A stretch of DNA of 64,000 nt. Origin: Psychrobacter urativorans (lineage in GTDB: Bacteria > Pseudomonadota > Gammaproteobacteria > Pseudomonadales > Moraxellaceae). The position numbers and the translations under genes were made by a program. Shown here piece by piece: positions 56,161 to 64,000 of this stretch (the stretch's first letter is position 1; the number at the start of each line of letters is the position of its first letter). The DNA lies in assembly GCF_904846695.1 (NCBI RefSeq), contig NZ_CAJHBR010000013.1:1-64000 (forward strand). Direction: 5' to 3'. The notes under the pieces are model-generated. The model saw nothing but the letters and a program-made list of their open reading frames with translations, was not told where the DNA came from and ran no database searches.

Positions 56161-56499
56161 TTAAAGAGTACCGCCTTTGTTAGTTGGAGCGCTAGGATCA
56201 CTCGTTATTTGGTTTGATGGATTTTCTGAGATAATACCTAATTCTGCATCGCTCATTTCAGCGAGTAAACTGGCGCCATCAACACCCTCATTATTGACTC
56301 CGTTTAGAATACGCTGCGCTTGAGCAAAATCTGTATTCTCTACCCATAACACCATGCCAGAGTTCATACCTGGAATAGCGCTAAGCGGCTGTAAAGAGAC
56401 TGTAATACCATTGTTACGTAGCAGATTGGCGTGCAGCTCACCTTGCATATTAGTGTCATAACGTGCCAGTTTGTGCCAGTTATCAGCTTGGTTGCTCAT
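56161..56499 (-). CDS. DUF2007-like small protein
   Basis: 112 residues from ATG 56499, which has AGGA upstream; the longer open frame to 56601 lacks such a site. It starts NWHKLARYDTNMQGELHANLLRNNGITVSL, the DUF2007 core that resembles a signal-transducing or cystathionine-beta-synthase-associated fold, then LWVENTDFAQAQRIL. A disordered tail follows. It abuts the amidotransferase gene directly (0 bp gap), so the two are likely cotranscribed. Confidence 0.7.
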   Translation of the reverse strand: MSNQADNWHKLARYDTNMQGELHANLLRNNGITVSLQPLSAIPGMNSGMVLWVENTDFAQAQRILNGVNNEGVDGASLLAEMSDAELGIISENPSNQITSDPSAPTNKGGTL

Positions 56500-56652
56500 A
56501 AGGTCATCCTTAGGGTCTAGGCTATTAGTTTTTGTAACCTTAGTCGCCAATAAATCAGAAAATCTATAAGTAGCTAAGGTCTTGATAATAGATAAGGTCA
56601 ATGCGCAATAGGCCTGTACAAAATAGTAAGAGATAAACTAGGATTACTGCTA

Positions 56653-57924
56653 CTAGCCGCCAAACCCTGTAGACCAATTAATTTGATCAAGCGGATAACT
56701 ATCGATATGAAAACCATTAGGATAATCTTTAAAACCGGGCTGAGCTTGTAGCTGTTTAATCGCCGCTTGAGCTTGTTGCTCAGTAGTAAAAACACCGATT
56801 ATTTTAAAATCTTCGACATCATTTGCGCGGCTATCATCTTTATAAACCGCATGCTCAAGCACATACACTGTATCTTGAGCTTTTTCAACATGTGACCAAT
56901 GATAAGCGGCAAGGCGTTTCATTAAGTCAGGGTTTTTGACCATAATATTATCGCCAGTACGCCCTTCAGTGCGGTTGTAATGAATAACGTTTAGGCGCAA
57001 TAACCAAAATATTACCGCAGCTTTAGCTAGCATCACTGGTAGCGCGCGCTGCTCATCACTAGCCAGCATTCTTTTTGACTGATAACCGTCTAAGAAAGCT
57101 TTCATTTTACTACGATCAAAATTAACTGACTCCCCTTGCTCGGCATCACCCCAAGTAGTACAAAAGTCATTAATAGTGATGGCAATATCCATTACATAAT
57201 GGTCGACGCTAACTTCAGTAAAATCGAGCAAACCAGTCAATTTGGCATTGGCTTGTGGTCCATTGCTAGCGGGTAAGTCCCAAAGGGTGTTATCAGCGAA
57301 CATATCGAGATGACAGAGACCTTTAGGCAAAGTAGCCAGCGGCAAGTCAGTATAGGATTGCCAAATATCGCGCATTAATTTGGCTTCATCACCCGGCATA
57401 AACTGGATCTCGCGGTCACGTACTTGCGCCCACGGGTATAATGCAACGCCATAATCTTCACTAGGCTGCAACGCTTGCAGGGTTTCATGCAGCAACGCCA
57501 AAGCCGCTCCAATCTCATGGCACATCGCTTGAGTGGTTTGCTTAGGATGCTCGCCAGCCAAACATGGCACTAGAGTTATGGCTTTGTTTTGGTAATGAAT
57601 GACATAGCGTTGATCGTCGCTCGCATCATTAGCATCATTTACATTAGCATCTGCTGCATTAAGCAACGCTAGCGGGGCAGCAACCGGTAATTTACCAACC
57701 AGCTGATTGAGTATCACCGCCATCTTTTCGATATCTGTTGCTGGACGCTCTTCAAATAAGGTAAAGACGTAAGAGTGCTCACCATCGCTATCGTCCGTCG
57801 TTTGAATAAACCAGTTAGAGTTTTTGATCCCTTGAGTAATAGGAATCGCTCGGGCAAAAGACACCCCAAAGCTTTGACAAAAGGTTGAAAATTGCTCATT
57901 GGTTAACTGGGTATAGACAGACAT
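56653..57924 (-). CDS. thrB: Homoserine kinase (APH-fold ThrB) with extra C-terminal domain
   Basis: 423 residues. The kinase part (about 1-340) is of the choline-kinase-like ThrB type found in pseudomonads: FARAIPITQGIKNSNWFI, catalytic GLCHLDMFADNTLWD, metal site GLLDFTEVSVDHYVMDIAITINDF, and later YHWSHVEKAQD. It phosphorylates homoserine for threonine synthesis. A further 75 residues (VYVLEHAVYKDDS to NWSTGFGG) form a separate small domain with GVFTTEQQAQAAIKQL and GFKDYPNGFHIDSY. It resembles small stand-alone DUF7336-like proteins. The fusion is unusual. ThrA and ThrC are not nearby. Confidence 0.85.
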   Translation of the reverse strand: MSVYTQLTNEQFSTFCQSFGVSFARAIPITQGIKNSNWFIQTTDDSDGEHSYVFTLFEERPATDIEKMAVILNQLVGKLPVAAPLALLNAADANVNDANDASDDQRYVIHYQNKAITLVPCLAGEHPKQTTQAMCHEIGAALALLHETLQALQPSEDYGVALYPWAQVRDREIQFMPGDEAKLMRDIWQSYTDLPLATLPKGLCHLDMFADNTLWDLPASNGPQANAKLTGLLDFTEVSVDHYVMDIAITINDFCTTWGDAEQGESVNFDRSKMKAFLDGYQSKRMLASDEQRALPVMLAKAAVIFWLLRLNVIHYNRTEGRTGDNIMVKNPDLMKRLAAYHWSHVEKAQDTVYVLEHAVYKDDSRANDVEDFKIIGVFTTEQQAQAAIKQLQAQPGFKDYPNGFHIDSYPLDQINWSTGFGG

Positions 57925-58293
57925 GGGCGTTCTCGTAAAAAATGAATGAATAGGAAATTATGCTCAATAAGAAGTTTAATAGCTAAAATTTAGATGACAA
58001 TAGTGACAATAAAGGTATCTATAAGCAAACATTAAATAGCAGGGTAGAAATTTGGCGAAAATGCGCCGAATATAGTAATGATTTTAGTATAGCCAGTTTA
58101 AAATAATAGCTTAATGCTTATAACAGGGTGCTGCTGTCGTAAACGGCTATTGTATAAGGCTATTGATCAAACAAAAACGGCAAAACCAACTATAGCCATT
58201 TTTTTTAATAGCGACTTTATCAGCATAGACACTTAGTATTAGTAGCCAACTTGTCATAGTCATAGTCATAGTCATAGTCAAGAAGCGTATAAG
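57925..58293. other. Intergenic region with hexamer repeat
   Basis: 369 bp without a gene. At 58252-58281 the hexamer TCATAG is repeated about five times, just 12 bp past the amidotransferase stop. No promoter or RNA was identified for thrB. Confidence 0.6.
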
Positions 58294-59142
58294 CTATGCA
58301 CTTTTGGCGATCTGTAAGCCTTTTTCAATCGATAAATAAATCGGCTGTTTAGGGATATCTTGATGAGCGATTCTACCCTCTGCAAAAATCACGCACTCAT
58401 TGACTGCTAGCTGCTGCCAATCTTCATTAGTAGTCAGCGGTATAGTTGCTAATACGGTCATAACATCATCAGGATCATTAACTTGCTGAAAATCAATACT
58501 GATATCAGCATCAACTAAAGTAGCTAGACCAAAAGGCGCTTGGCGCGTGACATAAAACAATAAAGTATTAGCATAACTTAATAACCAGTCGCCATTGGAT
58601 AATAGACAGTTAAATAGACCATAATTAGCCAAAAAGCGACATTGTTCAGTTAAAAAGTCAAAAAGGGTTTTATCAGCAGGTTTCTGCTCAAAATTATCTT
58701 TGAGCTGATTAAGTAAATAACAAAAGGCAAATTCTGAATCAGTGTCGCCTACTGGACAGTAATAATGAGACACTCCTTGCCTGATAGGGTCGCTGTCAGT
58801 CGCCTGTTCAATAGTCATCTTACCATTATGAGAAAACGCCCAAGACTCGCCCCATATCTCACGTACAAAAGGATGGGCATTGCGCAGTAAGCTATCATCA
58901 GATTTCCGTAAATGCACTATAGTATTGAGCGCTTTAATCTTAGCGTTAGCTACTAATTCTGCAATTGGTGAGTCCATAGCTGCACGATCATCACAGTAGA
59001 TGCGCAACCCTGTAGGCTCAAAATAGGCCACACCAAAGCCATCAACATGATCATCAGTTAAGCCACCACGACGGCGAAATCCACTAAAAGAAAAACCAAT
59101 ATCTGCAGGATTTTTACTATTAACCCCAAGCAGTTGACACAT
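58294..59142 (-). CDS. Class II glutamine amidotransferase (YafJ-like), copy 2
   Basis: 282 residues from ATG 59142. The open frame extends to 59157, but the enzyme needs Cys at position 2, and MCQLLGVN starts at 59142. The catalytic features match copy 1: FSFSGFRRRGG, DGFGVAYFEP, FSHNGKM and VGDTDSEFAFCYLLNQLK. It aligns along the whole length with the protein at 55252. The two copies flank the thrB gene. It is monocistronic. Confidence 0.87.
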   Translation of the reverse strand: MCQLLGVNSKNPADIGFSFSGFRRRGGLTDDHVDGFGVAYFEPTGLRIYCDDRAAMDSPIAELVANAKIKALNTIVHLRKSDDSLLRNAHPFVREIWGESWAFSHNGKMTIEQATDSDPIRQGVSHYYCPVGDTDSEFAFCYLLNQLKDNFEQKPADKTLFDFLTEQCRFLANYGLFNCLLSNGDWLLSYANTLLFYVTRQAPFGLATLVDADISIDFQQVNDPDDVMTVLATIPLTTNEDWQQLAVNECVIFAEGRIAHQDIPKQPIYLSIEKGLQIAKSA

Positions 59143-59239
59143 AAATACCCTTAGCATTTGTTTTGTAAAAAAGTAACGAGTATCATAGCATTTTATATTA
59201 TTTACCTTTGTATTCTTCTACTATCCAATAGGCGGTTTC

Positions 59240-60022
59240 ATGCTAGCAAAACGTATCATACCTTGTTTGGATGTCGATAATGGCCGCGTGGTAAAAGGCG
59301 TACAATTTGTCGATATAAAAGATGCTGGTGATCCAGTTGAAGTGGCCAGACGCTACAATGAACAAGGGGCCGATGAAATTACCTTTTTGGACATTACGGC
59401 GACTAATGATGAGCGTGATACTACTTATCATACTGTTGAGCGTATGGCAGAGACCGTATTTGTACCGTTAACCGTTGGCGGCGGGGTACGCAAAATTGCT
59501 GATATCCGTAATTTGCTTAACGCTGGCGCAGATAAAGTAGCGATTAATTCAGCAGCAGTATTTACTCCTGAATTCGTAGGCGAAGCGGCACAGAAATTTG
59601 GTAATCAATGTATCGTAGTGGCTATCGACGCCAAGCGCGTAGCTGACATAACGGTTGATGGCCTGCTAGTACCACGTTGGGAGATTTTCACTCATGGTGG
59701 ACGTAAGCCAACTGGTATTGATGCCGTTGCTTGGGCGGCAAAAATGGCGGCTCTAGGCGCAGGTGAATTGTTAGTCACTTCAATGGATGGCGATGGCACT
59801 AAAAAAGGCTATGATTTAGCGCTTATGCAGCGAATTACTAGCTTAGTTAATGTGCCAGTAATTGCCTCAGGTGGCGTTGGTAACCTGCAACATTTAGCTG
59901 ATGGAGTACTAAAAGGTGGCGTCGATGCGGTGCTAGCTGCCAGTATTTTTCACTTCGGTGAACATACTATTCTTGAGGCCAAACAGTACATGGCTGCTCA
60001 AGGCATAGCTATGCGTTTGTAA
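59240..60022 (+). CDS. hisF: Imidazole glycerol phosphate synthase cyclase HisF
   Basis: A 260-residue (beta/alpha)8 barrel that closes the imidazole ring with ammonia from HisH. The catalytic aspartates are in [14 protein letters not shown] (Asp11) and VVAIDAK (about 130); [17 protein letters not shown] and [13 protein letters not shown] are the phosphate sites. No other his genes are in the window, so the pathway is dispersed here. Confidence 0.95.
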   Translation: MLAKRIIPCLDVDNGRVVKGVQFVDIKDAGDPVEVARRYNEQGADEITFLDITATNDERDTTYHTVERMAETVFVPLTVGGGVRKIADIRNLLNAGADKVAINSAAVFTPEFVGEAAQKFGNQCIVVAIDAKRVADITVDGLLVPRWEIFTHGGRKPTGIDAVAWAAKMAALGAGELLVTSMDGDGTKKGYDLALMQRITSLVNVPVIASGGVGNLQHLADGVLKGGVDAVLAASIFHFGEHTILEAKQYMAAQGIAMRL

Positions 60023-60222
60023 CCTGACTTTGAAATACCATTAGTAGCCAAATGTCGTGCATATTTGTCAATGTTCAACAGACCCTTTATATAGAAAAAT
60101 GCTATCATAGCGCTAACTATTTATTTTCGTTTTGTTTTTAGTCAATTAGTCGTTTAAAAATTGATTAAAGCCTTAAACAATAATTTAATTCCTCATTTTA
60201 ATAAGTAACAAAGGATAGCTTT

Positions 60223-60744
60223 ATGTCAAATCTAAAACAGCAGCGTGATGATGTTACTCATATTGATGGCAACTTGCATCAAAATGAAGACGCTCGTATC
60301 GGTATTGTCGTGGCTCGTTTCAACGGTTTTGTAGTTGAGTCATTAGTTGATGGCGCTATCGACGCCTTATTACGTCATGGCGTTTTGGGTAGCAATATCA
60401 CTGTTATCCGTGTGCCTGGTGCTTTTGAATTACCATTAGTCGCTCAGCGTGCTGCCGAATCAGATCGTTTTGACGCTATCGTAGCTTTGGGTGCTATTAT
60501 CCGTGGTAGCACGCCACACTTTGACTTTGTAGCTAGCGAATCAGCCAAAGGTCTAAGTAGTGTTGCTACTGATTATAATATTCCAGTAAGTAATGGGGTA
60601 TTGACTACTGATACTATTGAACAAGCTATCGAACGTTCAGGTACTAAAGCTGGCAATAAAGGCTCAGAAGCTGCCATGGTAGTCCTAGAAATGATCGCTG
60701 TATTGTCGCAGTTAGATATCGACGATAGCGATGATGTTGCTTAA
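60223..60744 (+). CDS. ribH: 6,7-dimethyl-8-ribityllumazine synthase
   Basis: A 173-residue enzyme making lumazine for riboflavin. It has [37 protein letters not shown] and [21 protein letters not shown] with the catalytic histidine. It starts the ribH-nusB-thiL-pgpA run; 213 bp separate it from nusB. Confidence 0.93.
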   Translation: MSNLKQQRDDVTHIDGNLHQNEDARIGIVVARFNGFVVESLVDGAIDALLRHGVLGSNITVIRVPGAFELPLVAQRAAESDRFDAIVALGAIIRGSTPHFDFVASESAKGLSSVATDYNIPVSNGVLTTDTIEQAIERSGTKAGNKGSEAAMVVLEMIAVLSQLDIDDSDDVA

Positions 60745-60957
60745 TTTGACAGCGTTGATAAGCAGCTGATTACCGCTTTTTGAATTTTATTGTCTGATTA
60801 TAATTTAATAGGCGCTGTGGTTAACCATCATGGCGTTTAAGCTTTAAGATGTACTGATAATATTTATCAGTCGACTACTATTTAACAGCATTGTTTAGAA
60901 TCGTTAGTGAACACTATTGATTAAAACCACTATTTAACATTTAGGTATTTTTCCCTT

Positions 60958-62151
60958 ATGACTGACCAACTCAAGCGCGCCATTAGCGCTGCGAAAACAG
61001 CACAAACCCATGATCAAAAGGCTGAGCAAGCTGAAGCTATCAGCTTAGCGAGCAGTAGTGCTGGTGACCAACACTTCGATATGAGTGAGTCTTCTTATAA
61101 GACTAGTCACACTGCTGTGCGTAAGGCACGGCGCTTTGCTATGCAAGGTCTTTATGAATGGCTAATGACTGATCGTCGCTTTGATACCAGCGGTAAACTA
61201 GGTTGGAAAGACAATGCGCCGCATGACATTGCTGCGCGTACTCGTGCCACTAATGCTATGCATACAGTGCATATTGGTTACTATCATGAAATGATGCGTG
61301 ATATTCCAGAACAAATCCAAGCACTAGATGCCCTTATTAGTCAGCAGTTAGACCGTGAAGTCGATAAGTTAGATACTGTTGAGCATGCTATTTTGCTTAT
61401 TGGTGCTTATGAGCTGCAAAACCGCTTAGAAATTCCATATAAAGTAGTTATGGATGAAGCGATGAAGCTTAATAATCACTTTGGTGCTACTGATGCACAC
61501 AAATTAATTAATGCGGTACTCGATAGAATGGCCGTTGAGTTACGTGCTGCTGAAGTACAAGCAGACACTAAGGCTAATAAACGCAATTCACAAAAACCAG
61601 CTGTAGTAAAAGTAGCCGCTAGTACAAATGAGCCAGCCATTAGTGCTGAAACAGATAGCAGCGCAACCGCTTCTACTAAGCCACGTATTAGTGCTAATAA
61701 TGCTAGTGTCAAACGTAACCGTCCCACTAAGGTAAACGCTGGAACTAGTACCGCTCAAGCGGCAGCAGCCAATACCAAAAAAGCGCAACAACAAAGCGTA
61801 AAGCCAGTAGCTGCGCCACAAAAAGACGAAAGTGTTGCTGATGATGCGGTTATTAATGACACGGTTATTAATGAAAAAGCTATCGATACTACTGCTGAAC
61901 AAAATAGCGTATTAACGGTAGCAGCGACTGTCGCTAACGATGATGCTACTGGCGATAATAGCGCGGCTGTACTAGCCGTAGAAGATAGTCTAGTAGCAGA
62001 TGATGCAGTAGCAGAAACAATAACAAGCAACGTAGCAGAGCAAACTGCAGAAAAGGTGACTAACAGCGATCAAGCAGATAACGAACAATCAGATACTGTT
62101 GCAACTGATAGTACTGTTGCAGATGCTTCTGTTAATAGAAGCCAAGACTAA
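60958..62151 (+). CDS. nusB: Transcription antitermination factor NusB with long disordered C-terminal tail
   Basis: 397 residues. The NusB helical domain is about 54-200: [93 protein letters not shown]. It binds NusE and boxA RNA in antitermination. E. coli NusB is 139 residues. Here about 50 extra residues precede and 200 follow the domain. The tail first carries Lys/Ala-rich, then Asp/Glu/Val/Thr-rich repeats. The tail is coded in frame up to 2 bp before thiL. Its role is unknown. Confidence 0.9.
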   Translation: MTDQLKRAISAAKTAQTHDQKAEQAEAISLASSSAGDQHFDMSESSYKTSHTAVRKARRFAMQGLYEWLMTDRRFDTSGKLGWKDNAPHDIAARTRATNAMHTVHIGYYHEMMRDIPEQIQALDALISQQLDREVDKLDTVEHAILLIGAYELQNRLEIPYKVVMDEAMKLNNHFGATDAHKLINAVLDRMAVELRAAEVQADTKANKRNSQKPAVVKVAASTNEPAISAETDSSATASTKPRISANNASVKRNRPTKVNAGTSTAQAAAANTKKAQQQSVKPVAAPQKDESVADDAVINDTVINEKAIDTTAEQNSVLTVAATVANDDATGDNSAAVLAVEDSLVADDAVAETITSNVAEQTAEKVTNSDQADNEQSDTVATDSTVADASVNRSQD

Positions 62152-62153
62152 TC

Positions 62154-63191
62154 ATGACTGAGTTTGAGCTGATTGAGCGTATATTTTGCCAGTTGCAAGC
62201 AGCGCTACCCTTACCGGCTGATATCGAAAAAGGTATTGGCGATGATGCGGCGGTCATGGGCGTGCCTACTGGTGCGCGCTTAGTCAGCTGTATCGATACC
62301 TTAGTTCAAGGGCGGCACTTTAGCGCTGATTGGTCAGAGGTGCAAAGACTGGCTTTTGCTATTGGCTATAAAGCCGTAGCGGTTAATGTCTCAGACTTAG
62401 CGGCTATGGGTGCAACGCCACACAGCATTTTATTAGCGCTAGCCTTGCCTGAGCGCCTTGCTTATGAGCAGTGGTTAACTGAGTTTGCCAAAGGTCTATT
62501 TCATGCTTGCCAATTATTTGGCGTCACCCTTATTGGCGGTGACACTACGCGTAGCGACAATCTAGTATTGAGCGTTAGTGCTCAAGGTCTTTTGAGCTCG
62601 AACACGCCAGCGGTCTATAGGTCAGGCGCACAAGTGGGTGATAAAGTTTATGTTTCGGGTACCCTTGGCGATGCCAGTTATGCGTTGCAACACCCTGATA
62701 ATGTGACTGGGCTTGAGCTCAGCCATCGTTTACATATGCCCACTCCACGTATCACGCTGGGGGCTAAACTAGCACAAATCGGTGCGACGGCGATGATAGA
62801 TATCTCTGACGGCCTTTATCAAGACTTAGGTCATATCTGCCAACAAAGCGCTGTCACTATGCGTATTGATCTTGAGCGCTTGCCAACCAGCAGTGCTTTA
62901 GCCAAAGTTGATTTATCTGAGCGCTTATTATGCCAATTGGCAGGTGGGGATGATTATGAGTTGGCTTTTACTTTGCCCGCTGATATCGAACCGCCTATCG
63001 ATAATACTGCCGTTAGCTGTATCGGCGAGGTTATTGCCATCGCTGCTGATACCCCTGAAGATCAGAACAGCAACCCTACCTTAATGCTAAATCCTATCCT
63101 GTTTTATCAAGGACAGGCAGTAACTGTTGAGCAGCCAGCACCTTTTAATACGCTACCTACGCTCACTGGTTATCAACACTTTACAGGTTAG
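62154..63191 (+). CDS. thiL: Thiamine-monophosphate kinase
   Basis: A 345-residue AIR-synthase-type kinase making thiamine diphosphate. Motifs: GIGDDAAVMGV (about 27-37), VNVSDLAAMGATPHSILLALALP, GVTLIGGDTTRSDNLVLS, ISDGLYQDLGHICQQS and GGDDYELAFTLP. It starts 2 bp after nusB and ends 3 bp before pgpA, a tight operon. Confidence 0.95.
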   Translation: MTEFELIERIFCQLQAALPLPADIEKGIGDDAAVMGVPTGARLVSCIDTLVQGRHFSADWSEVQRLAFAIGYKAVAVNVSDLAAMGATPHSILLALALPERLAYEQWLTEFAKGLFHACQLFGVTLIGGDTTRSDNLVLSVSAQGLLSSNTPAVYRSGAQVGDKVYVSGTLGDASYALQHPDNVTGLELSHRLHMPTPRITLGAKLAQIGATAMIDISDGLYQDLGHICQQSAVTMRIDLERLPTSSALAKVDLSERLLCQLAGGDDYELAFTLPADIEPPIDNTAVSCIGEVIAIAADTPEDQNSNPTLMLNPILFYQGQAVTVEQPAPFNTLPTLTGYQHFTG

Positions 63192-63194
63192 ATC

Positions 63195-63785
63195 ATGACT
63201 GACGACTCATCTAAACATAGCACTAAGCCTGATATTAGCAAAGCTAATGACTGCCCGTCTCTACCCGCCAATGCCAGTGCGCTGGATAGTGTTGTCTATT
63301 GGTTAGGTATTGGTCTAGGCAGTGGGTTGCCACGTCGTGCGCCAGGTACTTGGGGTACAGTCGGTGGCTTGCTTATCGCCGTACCACTCATGAGCTTAGG
63401 CTTTACAGCATTTTTTATTATTACTTTGCTATCTTGCGTGGTTGGGGTATGGATATGTGGGCGTACCTCAGAGCTAATGGGTGTCCATGACGATCCGCAT
63501 ATTGTTTGGGATGAGTGGTCAGGTATCTGGATTACTTTATTGCCTTTTTCTTATCTAGGCGTAAGTACTGCTACTTTTTGGCATGATATTACCCAAGCAT
63601 TGGGCATCCTCTCTTTAGCCCTTGCCTTTATCCTGTTTCGGTTTTTTGACATTATTAAGCCACCACCAATTGATTGGGCGGACAAAAAAGTCGCTGGCGG
63701 TTTGGGGATTATGCTTGACGATATCATAGCGGGTATCATGGCTGCCGTTATATGGATGATCGCCATAACGGGCATTATGCTTTAA
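63195..63785 (+). CDS. pgpA: Phosphatidylglycerophosphatase A
   Basis: A 196-residue membrane enzyme that dephosphorylates PGP to phosphatidylglycerol, the substrate of the Cls at 29550. It has GSGLPRRAPGTWGTVGG (about 39-55), DPHIVWDEWSGIWI (about 97-110) and RFFDIIKPPPIDWADKKVAGGLGIMLDDIIAG. The N-terminal 30 residues are polar. The 215 bp to the window end hold no gene. Confidence 0.92.
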   Translation: MTDDSSKHSTKPDISKANDCPSLPANASALDSVVYWLGIGLGSGLPRRAPGTWGTVGGLLIAVPLMSLGFTAFFIITLLSCVVGVWICGRTSELMGVHDDPHIVWDEWSGIWITLLPFSYLGVSTATFWHDITQALGILSLALAFILFRFFDIIKPPPIDWADKKVAGGLGIMLDDIIAGIMAAVIWMIAITGIML

Positions 63786-64000
63786 AGCTTTATTGTATAG
63801 CTATAGTGGCCATCACAAGAGCTAATACTAAGCCTATTAACTGCTTTATAAAGAGTATTGATAAAAAGTGCTTTATCACTATTATTTTGATAAATAGGTC
63901 TTATCTAAGCACAGGTTTAGCAAAAAGATATAGACCTAACACTTTTATAACATTATATATTTTTTGTATTCACAAGTTTTTATCAACAACTTTGCGTTAT

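Overview
The window looks like a chromosomal segment of a Psychrobacter-like gammaproteobacterium (Moraxellaceae). This rests on the AT-rich base composition, on the housekeeping proteins (split dcw cluster, ribH-nusB-thiL-pgpA, AcnA, KtrAB), and on Csu-type fimbriae with spore-coat-U subunits. The genus is an inference from general resemblance; no database search was possible.

Left end (1-6.8 kb) is accessory DNA. It starts with the tail of an IS110-type transposase and a REP-associated tyrosine transposase (RAYT). An unusual array follows: seven nearly identical 70-bp GTAG-footed palindromes alternate with six truncated copies of the 3' end of a type I restriction specificity gene. The array is interrupted by a SEL1-repeat protein gene. 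It ends at an intact hsdS, which overlaps hsdM. No hsdR is visible.

7-20.6 kb is a surface-fibre region. Two unrelated chaperone-usher operons diverge from one 607-bp intergenic region. The leftward one has a cysteine-free pilin, a chaperone, a 1004-residue usher and a tip-like protein. The rightward one is a Csu-like archaic operon with an SCPU pilin (TTG start), a chaperone, an usher and a tip adhesin. The tip adhesin gene carries an in-frame TAG at codon 35. Paralogous lipoprotein genes flank the whole region in the same orientation.

20.8-32.2 kb holds individual metabolic, stress and envelope genes: a HbpS/GlcG-like protein, a short UvrA paralogue, a VOC protein, a PACE-type efflux protein, a DUF3124 lipoprotein, KtrA/KtrB potassium uptake, cardiolipin synthase and RlmA.

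32.4-41.0 kb is the first half of the dcw cluster on the minus strand (rsmH, ftsL, ftsI, murE, murF, mraY). It is closed by a strong terminator after mraY. A perfect 49-bp palindrome lies between rsmH and ftsL.

41.2-49.4 kb has gltX, small unknown proteins, tRNA-Ala(GGC) and tRNA-Glu(UUC), a membrane protein with a long soluble loop, an EamA transporter and several short genes. 49.6-64 kb holds acnA, a DUF3025 protein, a YdjM-like membrane protein, a YchJ-like protein, two class II glutamine amidotransferase paralogues around a homoserine kinase with an extra C-terminal domain, hisF, and the ribH-nusB-thiL-pgpA run. NusB has a long low-complexity tail.

The strongest candidate for something undescribed is the hsdS-fragment/REP array next to a RAYT. 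Next are the divergent pair of fimbrial operons with a broken tip gene and the 49-bp palindrome in the dcw cluster.
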